A stretch of 64,000 nucleotides of DNA from Fervidobacterium nodosum Rt17-B1 (GTDB lineage: Bacteria > Thermotogota > Thermotogae > Thermotogales > Fervidobacteriaceae). The stretch covers positions 1,674,001-1,738,000 of the forward strand of contig NC_009718.1 in NCBI RefSeq assembly GCF_000017545.1, in the 5' to 3' direction. The position numbers were made by a program, and so were the translations under genes. Shown one piece after another: positions 18,350-27,594 of this stretch. Every line of letters begins with the position of its first letter. Position 1 is the first letter of the stretch. The notes beneath the pieces were generated by a model, which did not search any database, was not told the origin of the DNA, and was given only the letters and a program-made list of their open reading frames with translations.

Positions 18350-19339
18350 ATGAAAAAGTATTTAAGAACAAAAATATTAGTCTACATTCTTACTTTTATT
18401 TTCGCAGTTACTATAGATTGGTTGATTCCCAGGCTCATGCCTGGGAATCCCATTCTTGTTTTAGTTTCGAGGTTCTCAGGTTTGCCAGAATCTGCAAGAG
18501 TAATGTACAGTTATTTAACTAAAGCGTTTGGTTTAGATTTGCCGATGTGGAAACAATACATAAATTTCTGGGTGGCTCTATTTAAAGGAGACCTTGGAAT
18601 AAGTATATACCTTTATCCGAAACCAGTTTTGGATATCCTCAAAAGTGCGCTTCCTTATTCTTTAAGTATCCTAATTCCAGCTATTTTGCTGAGTTGGTTT
18701 GTAGGTAACAATCTTGGTGCTATTGCTGCCAGACGAAAAAAATTAGACTCGATTATGCTCCCTATAATGTACTTTTTAACTGGTGCACCTTATTTATGGT
18801 TTGGTATTTTACTCGCTTACTTTTTAGGCTTCTTATTAGGATGGTTTCCAATATCTGGTGCTTATAGTTTTTCCTTGAGACCACATCTTTCTTGGCTTTT
18901 CATAGGAGATTATTTAAGACATTGGTTTCTTCCATTTTTCTCACTTTTTATAGTACAACTTGGTGGTTGGGCAATAGGAATGAGAAACATGGTTATTTAT
19001 GAACTTGAGAATAATTATGTACGATACTTAGAAACTTTAGGTGTTAAGAGAAATTTGATAAGGAAGTATGCTTTTAGGAACGCAATACTTCCGCAAGTTA
19101 CAGGTTTGGCATTGCAACTTGGAACCGTTATAGCTGGTCAAGTTACCACAGAAGTTGTTTTTTCATATCCTGGAATAGGGTACGTGCTAACGCAGGGAAT
19201 ACTCAATCAAGATTATTTTCTTATACAAGGTTGTTTCCTTTTCATAATAATAGGAGTTTTAGTTGCCAATTTTACCGTTGACTTGGTATACATGATTCTT
19301 GATCCGAGAGTTAGATATTCTTACGGTGGTGAGATTTGA
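18350..19339 (+). CDS. ABC transporter permease (OppB/DppB type)
   Basis: 329 residues with about six membrane helices. The N-terminus (KYLRTKILVYILTFIFAVTI) and the early RLMPGNPILV loop are typical for the B-type subunit. The EAA loop that contacts the ATPase is LETLGVKRNLIRKYAFRNAILPQ (near residue 225). The C-terminus LVYMILDPRVRYS is conserved. It pairs with the next gene as the membrane channel. The start follows GAGGTGTAAGAG. A perfect 11-bp hairpin (18424-18449) lies about 75 nt into the reading frame. Confidence 0.9.
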   Translation: MKKYLRTKILVYILTFIFAVTIDWLIPRLMPGNPILVLVSRFSGLPESARVMYSYLTKAFGLDLPMWKQYINFWVALFKGDLGISIYLYPKPVLDILKSALPYSLSILIPAILLSWFVGNNLGAIAARRKKLDSIMLPIMYFLTGAPYLWFGILLAYFLGFLLGWFPISGAYSFSLRPHLSWLFIGDYLRHWFLPFFSLFIVQLGGWAIGMRNMVIYELENNYVRYLETLGVKRNLIRKYAFRNAILPQVTGLALQLGTVIAGQVTTEVVFSYPGIGYVLTQGILNQDYFLIQGCFLFIIIGVLVANFTVDLVYMILDPRVRYSYGGEI

Positions 19340-20181
19340 TGAGAGAAATATTGTTTTTCGCATTTAGAAATAATAAACTCAGAATAGGTCTTTCAATTGT
19401 TTTGCTTTTCTTGCTCCTTGGACTTTTTGGGCCTTACATATCAAAATATAAAGATCCTCTTGATTACGTTGGGATGGGTTCACAACCTCCCAGTAAAGAA
19501 CATTGGCTCGGTACAACAACTTTTGGCCAAGATGTGTTTACACAGTTAGTTTATGGCCTTAGGTCTTCTTTTTTTGTTGGGCTTGTTGGTGGTGGGTTAG
19601 CGACGTTGATAGGGATAATTATAGGTTTTTTTGCAGGTTATGAAGGTGGAATAATAGATGAACTTTTGATGATGCTAACAAATATATTACTTGTTGTCCC
19701 AACCCTTGCTCTATTGATAATAGTCGCGTCATATCTTCCATACAGAGGTATTTTAATACAGAGCATAATCATAGGCTTTACAGCATGGCCTTGGACTGCT
19801 CGGGCGGTTAGAGCTCAAACACTTTCATTAAGAACTCGTGAATTTGTAAACCTTGCCAGGATCACTGGGAGGTCTCATTTAAAGATAATTTTATTTGAGA
19901 TAATGCCTAATATGCTCTCGTACATCTTTATGGTATTTATTTTACAGTTCGGCGGTGCGATACTTGCAGCTGTTGGTCTGGACTTTATTGGTTTAGGACC
20001 AACAAGGGGTATTTCACTTGGCTTAATGATGCAAAATGCTGTTTTGTGGAATGCGATTCAACTTGGAATGTGGTGGTGGGCAATTCCTCCTGGATTAGTT
20101 ATAACACTTGTTGTAGGTGCACTTTACTTTATGAACACAGGGCTTGATGAGGTATTTAATCCTAAGCTGAGAGAAATGTAA
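19339..20181 (+). CDS. ABC transporter permease (OppC/DppC type)
   Basis: 280 residues with about six helices. It contains the C-type signature HWLGTTTFGQDVFTQLVYGLR (about residues 50-70) and the EAA loop ARITGRSHLKIILFEIMPNM. The start ATG overlaps the stop of the preceding permease (TGATG), which implies translational coupling. An upstream in-frame TTG at 19336 is less likely. Forms a heterodimeric channel with the 18350 gene product in the inner membrane. Confidence 0.9.
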   Translation: MREILFFAFRNNKLRIGLSIVLLFLLLGLFGPYISKYKDPLDYVGMGSQPPSKEHWLGTTTFGQDVFTQLVYGLRSSFFVGLVGGGLATLIGIIIGFFAGYEGGIIDELLMMLTNILLVVPTLALLIIVASYLPYRGILIQSIIIGFTAWPWTARAVRAQTLSLRTREFVNLARITGRSHLKIILFEIMPNMLSYIFMVFILQFGGAILAAVGLDFIGLGPTRGISLGLMMQNAVLWNAIQLGMWWWAIPPGLVITLVVGALYFMNTGLDEVFNPKLREM

Positions 20182-20224
20182 TAAATAAAGAGATTTACCG
20201 AATCTTAAGGAGTTGATAAATAAG

Positions 20225-21181
20225 ATGTTAGAGGTTAAAAATTTAAAGATATACTATAAAACTCTTAAGGGTTATGTGAAAGCTCTCGATGATGTGACTT
20301 TCGATGTTAAAGATGGGGAACTATTAGGAGTTGCAGGTGAATCGGGATGTGGAAAATCAACGCTTGTCAATAGCTTAACACTGTTGAAACCACCTATGAA
20401 TTATTTTGGTGGAAATGTGTACTTAGACTCCGAGCTTCTACCAATAAATGATTTTGAAAAGATGAATGATTTTAGATTTAAAAAAATCTCTATAATCCCG
20501 CAGTACGCTATGGACGCCCTTAACCCAACAAGGAAGATAGGTGTTTACATCAGGGAAATTCTTGAGAGCAGAAATGTTAATTACGAAAGTATTGAAGATA
20601 CTCTGATGGAACGGTTGAGGTATGTTAAACTTCCAGAAAGAATCTTAAAAATGTATCCAATCGAACTTTCTGGAGGAATGAAACAGAGACTTGTTATGGT
20701 AATTAGCACCCTACTTAATCCTTCTTTGCTTATCGCTGATGAAATCACATCCGCATTGGACGTATCTACTCAAAAGTCTGTTTGTTTAATGATTAAAGGT
20801 TTCAAAGATCAGCAAATTGTTAAATCCCTTATATTCGTTACTCACGATTTGTCAGTGCTTTATCAAATAGCTGATAGGATTATGGTCATGTACGCAGGAA
20901 AAGTTGCTGAAATTGGAACGACACAACAACTCATAGAAAATCCGGTACATCCGTATACAAAAATGCTCTTATTGTCTCTTCCCGAGGTTGGAGTAAGATA
21001 TACTGAAACCAAACTAAAGGGTATACCAGGTCAACCACCTCAATTGTTGAATCCGCCAGAGGGTTGTAGGTTCAAAGACAGATGTCCACTTCGCACAAAA
21101 GAGTGTGATGAAGAACCACCTATGGTGGAAATTGAAGAAGGGCATGTAGCTTATTGTTGGAAGGTGAAATCTAATGCTTGA
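20225..21181 (+). CDS. ABC transporter ATPase (OppD/DppD type)
   Basis: 318 residues. Walker A GESGCGKST (about residues 38-46), Q-loop IIPQYAMDALNP, signature LSGGMKQR, Walker B LLIADEIT, and H-loop VTHD. The C-terminal oligopeptide-transporter extension with the Cys cluster CRFKDRCPLRTKEC is present. Supplies ATP hydrolysis for the importer. The ATG at 20225 is preferred over the TTG at 20213 because AAGGAG lies 12 nt before it. Overlaps the next ATPase by 8 nt. Confidence 0.92.
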   Translation: MLEVKNLKIYYKTLKGYVKALDDVTFDVKDGELLGVAGESGCGKSTLVNSLTLLKPPMNYFGGNVYLDSELLPINDFEKMNDFRFKKISIIPQYAMDALNPTRKIGVYIREILESRNVNYESIEDTLMERLRYVKLPERILKMYPIELSGGMKQRLVMVISTLLNPSLLIADEITSALDVSTQKSVCLMIKGFKDQQIVKSLIFVTHDLSVLYQIADRIMVMYAGKVAEIGTTQQLIENPVHPYTKMLLLSLPEVGVRYTETKLKGIPGQPPQLLNPPEGCRFKDRCPLRTKECDEEPPMVEIEEGHVAYCWKVKSNA

Positions 21182-22094
21182 AGTAATCAATTTGACAAAA
21201 GCTTACAATATAGGAGCATTTGGCAAAGAAAAGCTTTACGCAGTTGATAATGTGTCTTTTAAAATTGAAGATAACGAAATAGTTTCGTTAATAGGTGAAA
21301 GTGGCAGTGGGAAGACTACCATTGGAAAGCTTATATTACGCCTTACAAAACCGACTTCCGGGAAAATTATTTACAATGGTACCGATATTTCAACATTTAA
21401 AAATATTAAGGAATACTATAGGTATGTTCAAGGAATTTTTCAAGATCCATTTAGCTCGTACAATCCAATTTTTAAAATTGATAGAATATTTGAAATGGTA
21501 AGGGAAGAATTTTATCCATCTGAAAATCATGATAAATGGATGGGAAAAGTTGAAAGCACTATAAAAGATATTGGATTGAACCCAAAAGAGATAATTGGAA
21601 AGTTCCCACATCAACTGAGTGGTGGACAACTCCAAAGGTTACTTATCGCTCGTGCATTACTTATGAACGCAAAATTTTTGGTTGCTGATGAGATTATAAG
21701 TATGTTAGATGCTTCAACACGGATAGATATCTTAAACCTTTTGATAAGTCTAAAGGAGAAGGGATTGTCTGTTTTATTTATTACCCACGACCTTTCGTTG
21801 GGTTACTATACAAGCGACAAGACAATAATATTATACCGTGGATCGATAATGGAGTATGGAGACACAGTAAAAGTTTTCAATAATCCATTGCATCCTTACA
21901 CCAAAATGCTACTTGAGTCCGTTCCAACAACACATAAGAAATGGACAAGGGAAGAATTAATAGCTGAAAGCAGAAGAACTCCGCCAGGATATTGTAAATA
22001 CTATGATAGATGTCCTTTGGGCGACAGCAATTGTAAAAATGTAGAACTACGTCAAGTTGAAGATAATCATTTTGTTGCATGTGCCAAGGTTTAA
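21174..22094 (+). CDS. ABC transporter ATPase (OppF/DppF type)
   Basis: 306 residues. Walker A GESGSGKTT, Q-loop GIFQDPFSSYNP, signature LSGGQLQR, Walker B FLVADEII, H-loop ITHD, and the C-terminal Cys motif CKYYDRCPLGDSNC. After the Walker B Glu the usual TSALD is IISMLD, a mild deviation. Partner of the preceding ATPase. Its start lies inside the end of that gene, which suggests coupled translation. The GH1 gene follows after 56 nt. Confidence 0.92.
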   Translation: MLEVINLTKAYNIGAFGKEKLYAVDNVSFKIEDNEIVSLIGESGSGKTTIGKLILRLTKPTSGKIIYNGTDISTFKNIKEYYRYVQGIFQDPFSSYNPIFKIDRIFEMVREEFYPSENHDKWMGKVESTIKDIGLNPKEIIGKFPHQLSGGQLQRLLIARALLMNAKFLVADEIISMLDASTRIDILNLLISLKEKGLSVLFITHDLSLGYYTSDKTIILYRGSIMEYGDTVKVFNNPLHPYTKMLLESVPTTHKKWTREELIAESRRTPPGYCKYYDRCPLGDSNCKNVELRQVEDNHFVACAKV

Positions 22095-22150
22095 AAAGTT
22101 TAAGTAGTAAATTAAACAATTTTTTCAAAAAACTGTGAAAGAGGTGGTTG

Positions 22151-23554
22151 ATGATGTTTCCGAAAGATTTTTTATTTGGTGTTTCGATGTCTGGGTTTCA
22201 GTTTGAGATGGGAAATCCTCAAGATGCAGAAGAGGTTGATCTAAATACAGATTGGTATGTATGGGTTAGGGATATTGGAAATATTGTAAATGGAGTCGTA
22301 AGTGGGGACTTGCCTGAAAATGGTTCATGGTACTGGAAGCAGTACGGCAAAGTCCACCAATTAGCTGCCGATTTTGGGATGGATGTAATACGAATTGGAA
22401 CCGAATGGTCTAGGATTTTCCCAGTTAGTACGCAAAGTGTTGAGTACGGCTCACCGGATATGCTCGAAAAATTGGATAAATTAGCAAACCAAAAAGCGGT
22501 AAGTCATTACAGGAAAATAATGGAGGATATAAAAGCAAAGGGGTTAAAATTGTTCGTTAACCTTTACCACTTTACTTTACCTATTTGGTTGCACGACCCT
22601 ATAGCTGTTCACAAAGGTGAGAAGACAGATAAAATTGGTTGGATTTCTGATGCTACACCTATTGAGTTTGCGAAGTATGCAGAGTACATGGCGTGGAAAT
22701 TTGCCGATATAGTTGATATGTGGGCTTCTATGAACGAACCACACGTTGTAAGTCAGCTTGGATATTTTGCAATAAATGCGGGATTTCCACCAAGTTATTT
22801 TAATCCTTCATGGTATATCAAAAGTTTAGAAAACGAAGCGAAAGCACATAACTTATCTTATGATGCTATAAAAAAGTATACAAATAATCCTGTTGGAGTT
22901 ATATACTCTTTTACATGGTACGATACTGTTAATAAAGATGACAAGGAATCTTTTGAAAATGCTATGGATCTCACAAATTGGCGATTTATAGATATGGTAA
23001 AAGATAAAACTGATTACATAGGTGTAAATTATTACACAAGAGCGGTTATCGATAGACTTCCCACCACTATTGACTTTGGCGAATTTAAAATGAATTGGTA
23101 TACTTTGAGAGGTTACGGTTATTCTTGCGAAGAAGGAGGATTCTCACTCTCCGGAAGGCCGGCAAGCGAATTTGGATGGGAAATATACCCTGAAGGGCTG
23201 TACAATATTTTGATACATGTTTATAATAGATACAAAAAAGATATTTATGTTACGGAGAACGGTATAGCTGATTCGAAGGATAAATACAGAAGTCTTTTTA
23301 TCATATCGCATCTTTATGCTATAGAAAAAGCATTAAACGAAGGAATACCAATAAAAGGTTATTTGCACTGGTCGATTATAGACAATTTCGAATGGGCGAA
23401 GGGCTACAGTAAAAGATTTGGACTTGCTTACACAGATTTGTCAACCAAAAAATATATACCTAGACCTTCTATGTACATTTTTAGAGAGATAATAAAGGAT
23501 AAATCAATCGACAAATTCAAAGGTTACGATCCATATAACTTGATGAAATTCTGA
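22151..23554 (+). CDS. GH1 beta-glycosidase, archaeal (LacS/CelB) type
   Basis: 467 residues, cytosolic (no signal peptide). It hydrolyses beta-linked di- and oligosaccharides. The acid/base Glu is in ASMNEPHV (E196), and the nucleophile Glu is in YVTENGIAD (E369). The N-terminus FPKDFLFGVSMSGFQFEMG and the IRIGTEWSRIFP segment resemble the Sulfolobus LacS and Pyrococcus CelB branch more than the usual bacterial BglA/B branch. Starts at 22151 and 22154 are both possible after AGAGGTGG; the first aligns with CelB. It should act on sugars brought in by the upstream ABC system. Confidence 0.9.
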   Translation: MMFPKDFLFGVSMSGFQFEMGNPQDAEEVDLNTDWYVWVRDIGNIVNGVVSGDLPENGSWYWKQYGKVHQLAADFGMDVIRIGTEWSRIFPVSTQSVEYGSPDMLEKLDKLANQKAVSHYRKIMEDIKAKGLKLFVNLYHFTLPIWLHDPIAVHKGEKTDKIGWISDATPIEFAKYAEYMAWKFADIVDMWASMNEPHVVSQLGYFAINAGFPPSYFNPSWYIKSLENEAKAHNLSYDAIKKYTNNPVGVIYSFTWYDTVNKDDKESFENAMDLTNWRFIDMVKDKTDYIGVNYYTRAVIDRLPTTIDFGEFKMNWYTLRGYGYSCEEGGFSLSGRPASEFGWEIYPEGLYNILIHVYNRYKKDIYVTENGIADSKDKYRSLFIISHLYAIEKALNEGIPIKGYLHWSIIDNFEWAKGYSKRFGLAYTDLSTKKYIPRPSMYIFREIIKDKSIDKFKGYDPYNLMKF

Positions 23555-23585
23555 GGAGAGAATATAAAAGAGGTGGAATGTCCAT

Positions 23586-24587
23586 ATGGTAACAATCAAA
23601 GACGTAGCAAGAGAAGCAGGAGTTTCTATAGCAACGGTTTCGAGGGTCATAAATGGCTTCAGTAACGTAAATGAAGAGACAAGAAAGAAAGTCTTGCGGG
23701 CGATAAAATCACTTGGTTACAAGCCGATGCCTTCACTTAGGAAGGCATCGGAACTTCTTTATACTATAGGGGTTTTATTACCAAATTTAAAGGGCGATCA
23801 TTACAACGAAATACTTATGGCTATAGAAGATTACGCAAAGAGAAATGATTTCGAAGTGATGGTCTCGGTTCCTAATATGCTTCCAGAAGAGGAAAAGCAT
23901 GTTTTGGATCAGTACTTTAAAAGAAAGATCGATGGGATAATTTTGTGTGAATTATTTGGAGGTGTTGAGTATCTTAAACCTTTCATAAACAGTGGAGTGC
24001 CAATTGTGGCCCTCGATTACTATATAGAAGAGGTTGTTTGCGATTCCGTAAATATAGATAATTTAACAGGTGCGATGAATGCTATGAAATATCTGTACAA
24101 AATGGGGCACAGAAAGATACTTTACGTAAAGGGACCACAGTATTCACCAGCCTCGAGAAATAGAGAAAAAGGTATTAAAAAGTTCTTAGACAGACATAAA
24201 GATGTTGAGGTATTTTTTAGCGAACATGAAGGGTTTAATCCTGAAGATGGATATCAATCCGTAAGTGAATTTTTGAAAAAAAGAGGGAAGTTATTTACAG
24301 CTGTTTTTTCTGTAAATGATTGGTCAGCGATAGGAGCGATTAGAGCGTTAAAGGAAAATGGGTTAGAGATACCAGAAGATGTTTCAATTATTGGTTACGA
24401 TGATGCACCGTATTCTGAATATCTTTACCCACCGTTGACAACTATCCGACAACCGCGTTGGGAAATGGGACAAATGGCAGCTCAGTTACTAATCGACAGG
24501 ATTCTTGGAAAGGGACCAAAGATTGCAAGAAATGTACTTTTACCTACTCAATTGATTGAAAGACAGTCTGTCAAGAAAATTGGATAA
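23586..24587 (+). CDS. LacI-family transcriptional regulator
   Basis: 333 residues. N-terminal HTH MVTIKDVAREAGVSIATVSR, hinge helix near residues 47-55, then a periplasmic-binding-protein-like sensor domain ending with the VSIIGYDDAPYSEYLYPPLTTIRQP signature. It lies between GH1 and GH5, so it probably controls this beta-glucan locus in response to a di- or oligosaccharide. GAGGTGG lies 9 nt before the ATG. The hinge-coding region contains a perfect 11-bp inverted repeat (23724-23751). Confidence 0.9.
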   Translation: MVTIKDVAREAGVSIATVSRVINGFSNVNEETRKKVLRAIKSLGYKPMPSLRKASELLYTIGVLLPNLKGDHYNEILMAIEDYAKRNDFEVMVSVPNMLPEEEKHVLDQYFKRKIDGIILCELFGGVEYLKPFINSGVPIVALDYYIEEVVCDSVNIDNLTGAMNAMKYLYKMGHRKILYVKGPQYSPASRNREKGIKKFLDRHKDVEVFFSEHEGFNPEDGYQSVSEFLKKRGKLFTAVFSVNDWSAIGAIRALKENGLEIPEDVSIIGYDDAPYSEYLYPPLTTIRQPRWEMGQMAAQLLIDRILGKGPKIARNVLLPTQLIERQSVKKIG

Positions 24588-24600
24588 AGAAGGTGGAATT

Positions 24601-25632
24601 ATGAAGAAAAAAATATTGAATGTTTTGCTTGGTTTTGCTTTAATTTTTCTTATGAATGGTAATTGCAAAGCTGACCAAAGTGTGAGTAATGTTGATAAAA
24701 GTAGTGCTTTTGAATATAATAAAATGATTGGACATGGGATAAACATGGGGAATGCTTTAGAAGCCCCTGTAGAAGGTTCTTGGGGAGTTTATATTGAGGA
24801 TGAATATTTTAAAATAATAAAAGAAAGAGGCTTTGATTCTGTAAGGATTCCTATCAGATGGTCTGCACACATTTCTGAGAAGTATCCTTACGAAATTGAT
24901 AAATTCTTTTTAGACAGAGTGAAACACGTTGTCGATGTCGCGTTGAAGAATGATTTGGTTGTAATAATCAATTGTCATCATTTCGAGGAATTATATCAAG
25001 CCCCTGATAAATATGGTCCTGTATTAGTTGAAATTTGGAAACAAGTTGCCCAAGCTTTTAAAGATTATCCAGACAAATTGTTCTTTGAAATATTTAACGA
25101 ACCAGCTCAAAATTTGACTCCGACTAAGTGGAATGAGCTTTATCCAAAAGTTTTAGGTGAAATTCGAAAAACGAATCCATCAAGAATTGTAATTATAGAC
25201 GTTCCAAATTGGTCGAACTACAGCTACGTAAGAGAGTTAAAGCTTGTTGATGATAAAAATATAATTGTTTCATTCCATTATTACGAACCTTTTAATTTTA
25301 CTCACCAAGGTGCTGAATGGGTTAGTCCAACGCTTCCAATTGGCGTTAAATGGGAAGGAAAAGATTGGGAAGTGGAACAGATTAGAAATCATTTCAAATA
25401 TGTTAGTGAGTGGGCAAAGAAAAACAATGTTCCGATATTTTTAGGTGAGTTTGGCGCATATTCAAAAGCAGATATGGAATCACGGGTGAAATGGACCAAA
25501 ACTGTTAGGAGAATCGCTGAAGAATTCGGATTTTCGCTTGCATATTGGGAATTTTGTGCGGGGTTCGGGTTGTACGATAGATGGACAAAAACATGGATAG
25601 AACCTCTTACTACCTCTGCACTTGGAAAATAA
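24601..25632 (+). CDS. Secreted GH5 endoglucanase (Cel5A-like)
   Basis: 343 residues. The signal peptide is MKKKILNVLLGFALIFLMNG followed by NCKA. The TIM-barrel cellulase has GINMGNALEAP, RIPIRWS, NCHHFEE, the acid/base in FEIFNEP (E167) and the nucleophile in LGEFGAYS (E283). The numbers and length agree with my memory of F. nodosum FnCel5A. It should cleave beta-1,4-glucan (and possibly mannan) outside the cytoplasm, producing substrate for the importer. The frame opens at 24556, but AAGGTGG just before 24601 sets the start. Last gene of the plus-strand operon, 13 nt after lacI. Confidence 0.93.
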   Translation: MKKKILNVLLGFALIFLMNGNCKADQSVSNVDKSSAFEYNKMIGHGINMGNALEAPVEGSWGVYIEDEYFKIIKERGFDSVRIPIRWSAHISEKYPYEIDKFFLDRVKHVVDVALKNDLVVIINCHHFEELYQAPDKYGPVLVEIWKQVAQAFKDYPDKLFFEIFNEPAQNLTPTKWNELYPKVLGEIRKTNPSRIVIIDVPNWSNYSYVRELKLVDDKNIIVSFHYYEPFNFTHQGAEWVSPTLPIGVKWEGKDWEVEQIRNHFKYVSEWAKKNNVPIFLGEFGAYSKADMESRVKWTKTVRRIAEEFGFSLAYWEFCAGFGLYDRWTKTWIEPLTTSALGK

Positions 25633-25662
25633 ATTTCCAATACTAGAAAATGAGAGTAAAAT

Positions 25663-25693
25663 AAAAGTGGCGGTTAAAAACCGCCACTTTTTT
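25663..25693. terminator. Bidirectional terminator between GH5 and the second ABC operon
   Basis: Perfect stem AAAAGTGGCGGTT / AACCGCCACTTTT with an AAA loop, followed by TTTG on plus and TTTTATTTT on minus. It sits between two convergent operons. Confidence 0.85.
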
Positions 25694-27594
25694 GTTTGTT
25701 TGATTGTTTATTTCTCGTTATTTTATCCTAATGCCCTTGGGTCAAAAGCGTCTCTTAAACCGTCACCAACGAAGTTAAATGCAAGAACCACTATGAATAT
25801 GAATGCACCTGGAATAAGTAGCCACGGGGCTTTTTCTAGTATGTATACATCTTGAGCAGCTGTAAGCATATTACCCCATGAAGCAGAAGGTTCTCTTATA
25901 CCAAGTCCGAGGTATGAAAGACCTGCCTCACCAAGGATATATCCAGGTATAGAGAGTGTGGAACTTACGATTATATACGTTGCAAGGTTTGGAATTATAT
26001 GTCTCCACATGATGCGCATATCTGGGAAGCCAAGCGCGATAGCTGCTTCTACATATTCCCTTTGTCTTTCTGCCAGTATTTGACCCCTGATAATCCTTGC
26101 TCTTCCAGGCCAACCCAAGAATGCAAGTATGAATATCAACAACATGTATATTTGCGAGCTTGGTAAATCAATTGGTAACAACGCGCGTAACATAAGAAGC
26201 AGATAAAAACCAGGAATAGCCATTAAAATTTCACAAAATCTCATGATTATTTCATCTACAAGTCCGCCGTAGAAACCTGCGAGCGCCCCGAAGAAGAGTG
26301 ACAATACAAGTGTAACAAACAAACCGATGAAACCTATTGTTAGCGATACGCGTGATGCAAATATAATTCTACTCCAGACATCTCTACCGTACCTATCCGA
26401 ACCAAAGATGTTGAGAGAAACATACTCGTTGTTATCGTAGTTATCGACACCGAAAAGATGATAGTGAAGTGGGATTATCCAGAATAGATAACCTACACGT
26501 TCTGGGTCAGTTCTGTCTGGACCCCAAGATTTAACAAAGAATTTAACTGGATAGTATTTGTAATCGTAAGAAACAATTTTAGCCTCATCAAGTGAAATTT
26601 CATGTTCATTGAATTCTTCATCGTAGTATTTTATACCTATAACTTCTTGCTCTATTCTTATTGCTGTGAGTCTTTCCATAGCTTCTTGTTCGTCTACAGC
26701 ATAAAATCCTATCTTCCAACCTTCATTTTGTGCAACAACTGATCTTGCAGTTCTTGAGGTTGTTTCTCTAATGTTTTTACCTTTTTCAATAAGCGAATTA
26801 TCAACACCAAATACGAGTTTTTCAATATCTTCTGTTTCGTCTGAATACTGTTTCCATTCACCATCTATTTTCGCGTATTTTATAGTTCTTACAACAAGCT
26901 TTATTGAATTCGCGAGTACAAATTGTTCGTCCAATTTCCTACCCTTTGGTAAGTATTTTGGGACAATTGTACCGTCATCTTTAACCTCAACGACGTTTTT
27001 GTCTATTATAGCTAATTCTCTTCCATCACTGTATTTTACCTTAATTCTACTTGGGAAGAGCATAGATTTAAAATTCTGTGTAAAATCTAAACTATCGATG
27101 TAACTAATTTCTGGCAGAACGTAAGGCGCCATCTTCGTTTTTAAATCTGCAACTTCGTATTTTGAAAGCACTGTTGTTGGCTTTTTCAAAGAGTGGTTCA
27201 AATTTTGTTGGAAAGGATTGTACGGTGCGAGAAAATCTGCAAAAATCATTGCAATGTATATTACTATAAGTACCCACATTCCAAACATAGCCAACTTATT
27301 CTTCTTAAAAGCACGCCACATTAACTGCCCACGTGATAGGTAAACATCTTCAAAATCTACAGCTCCTGAGTCTTCGTTAGAAATATTTTGACTTTGTGCC
27401 GAATTTAGTTCATTTTTAAGTTTTTTGGCTCTTTGTCAAGTAGTGGGGTGGGTATTCTGAATGCCCACCTTTTTAGCTTTTTCAAGCATACATTAAATGT
27501 TATTAATGTATATTATAGGCAATCAAATCTAAAAAAACTAATACCACTTTTGCCCACTCATATAGTGGGTTTTTAAATATTCAACTTTTTCAAC

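Noticed and set aside
27535-27580. CCCACT-CATAT-AGTGGG-TTTTT hairpin as a gene terminator
   Set aside because: It lies in the ISL3 element end and points along the plus strand, where no gene precedes it; at most it shields the element from antisense transcription.
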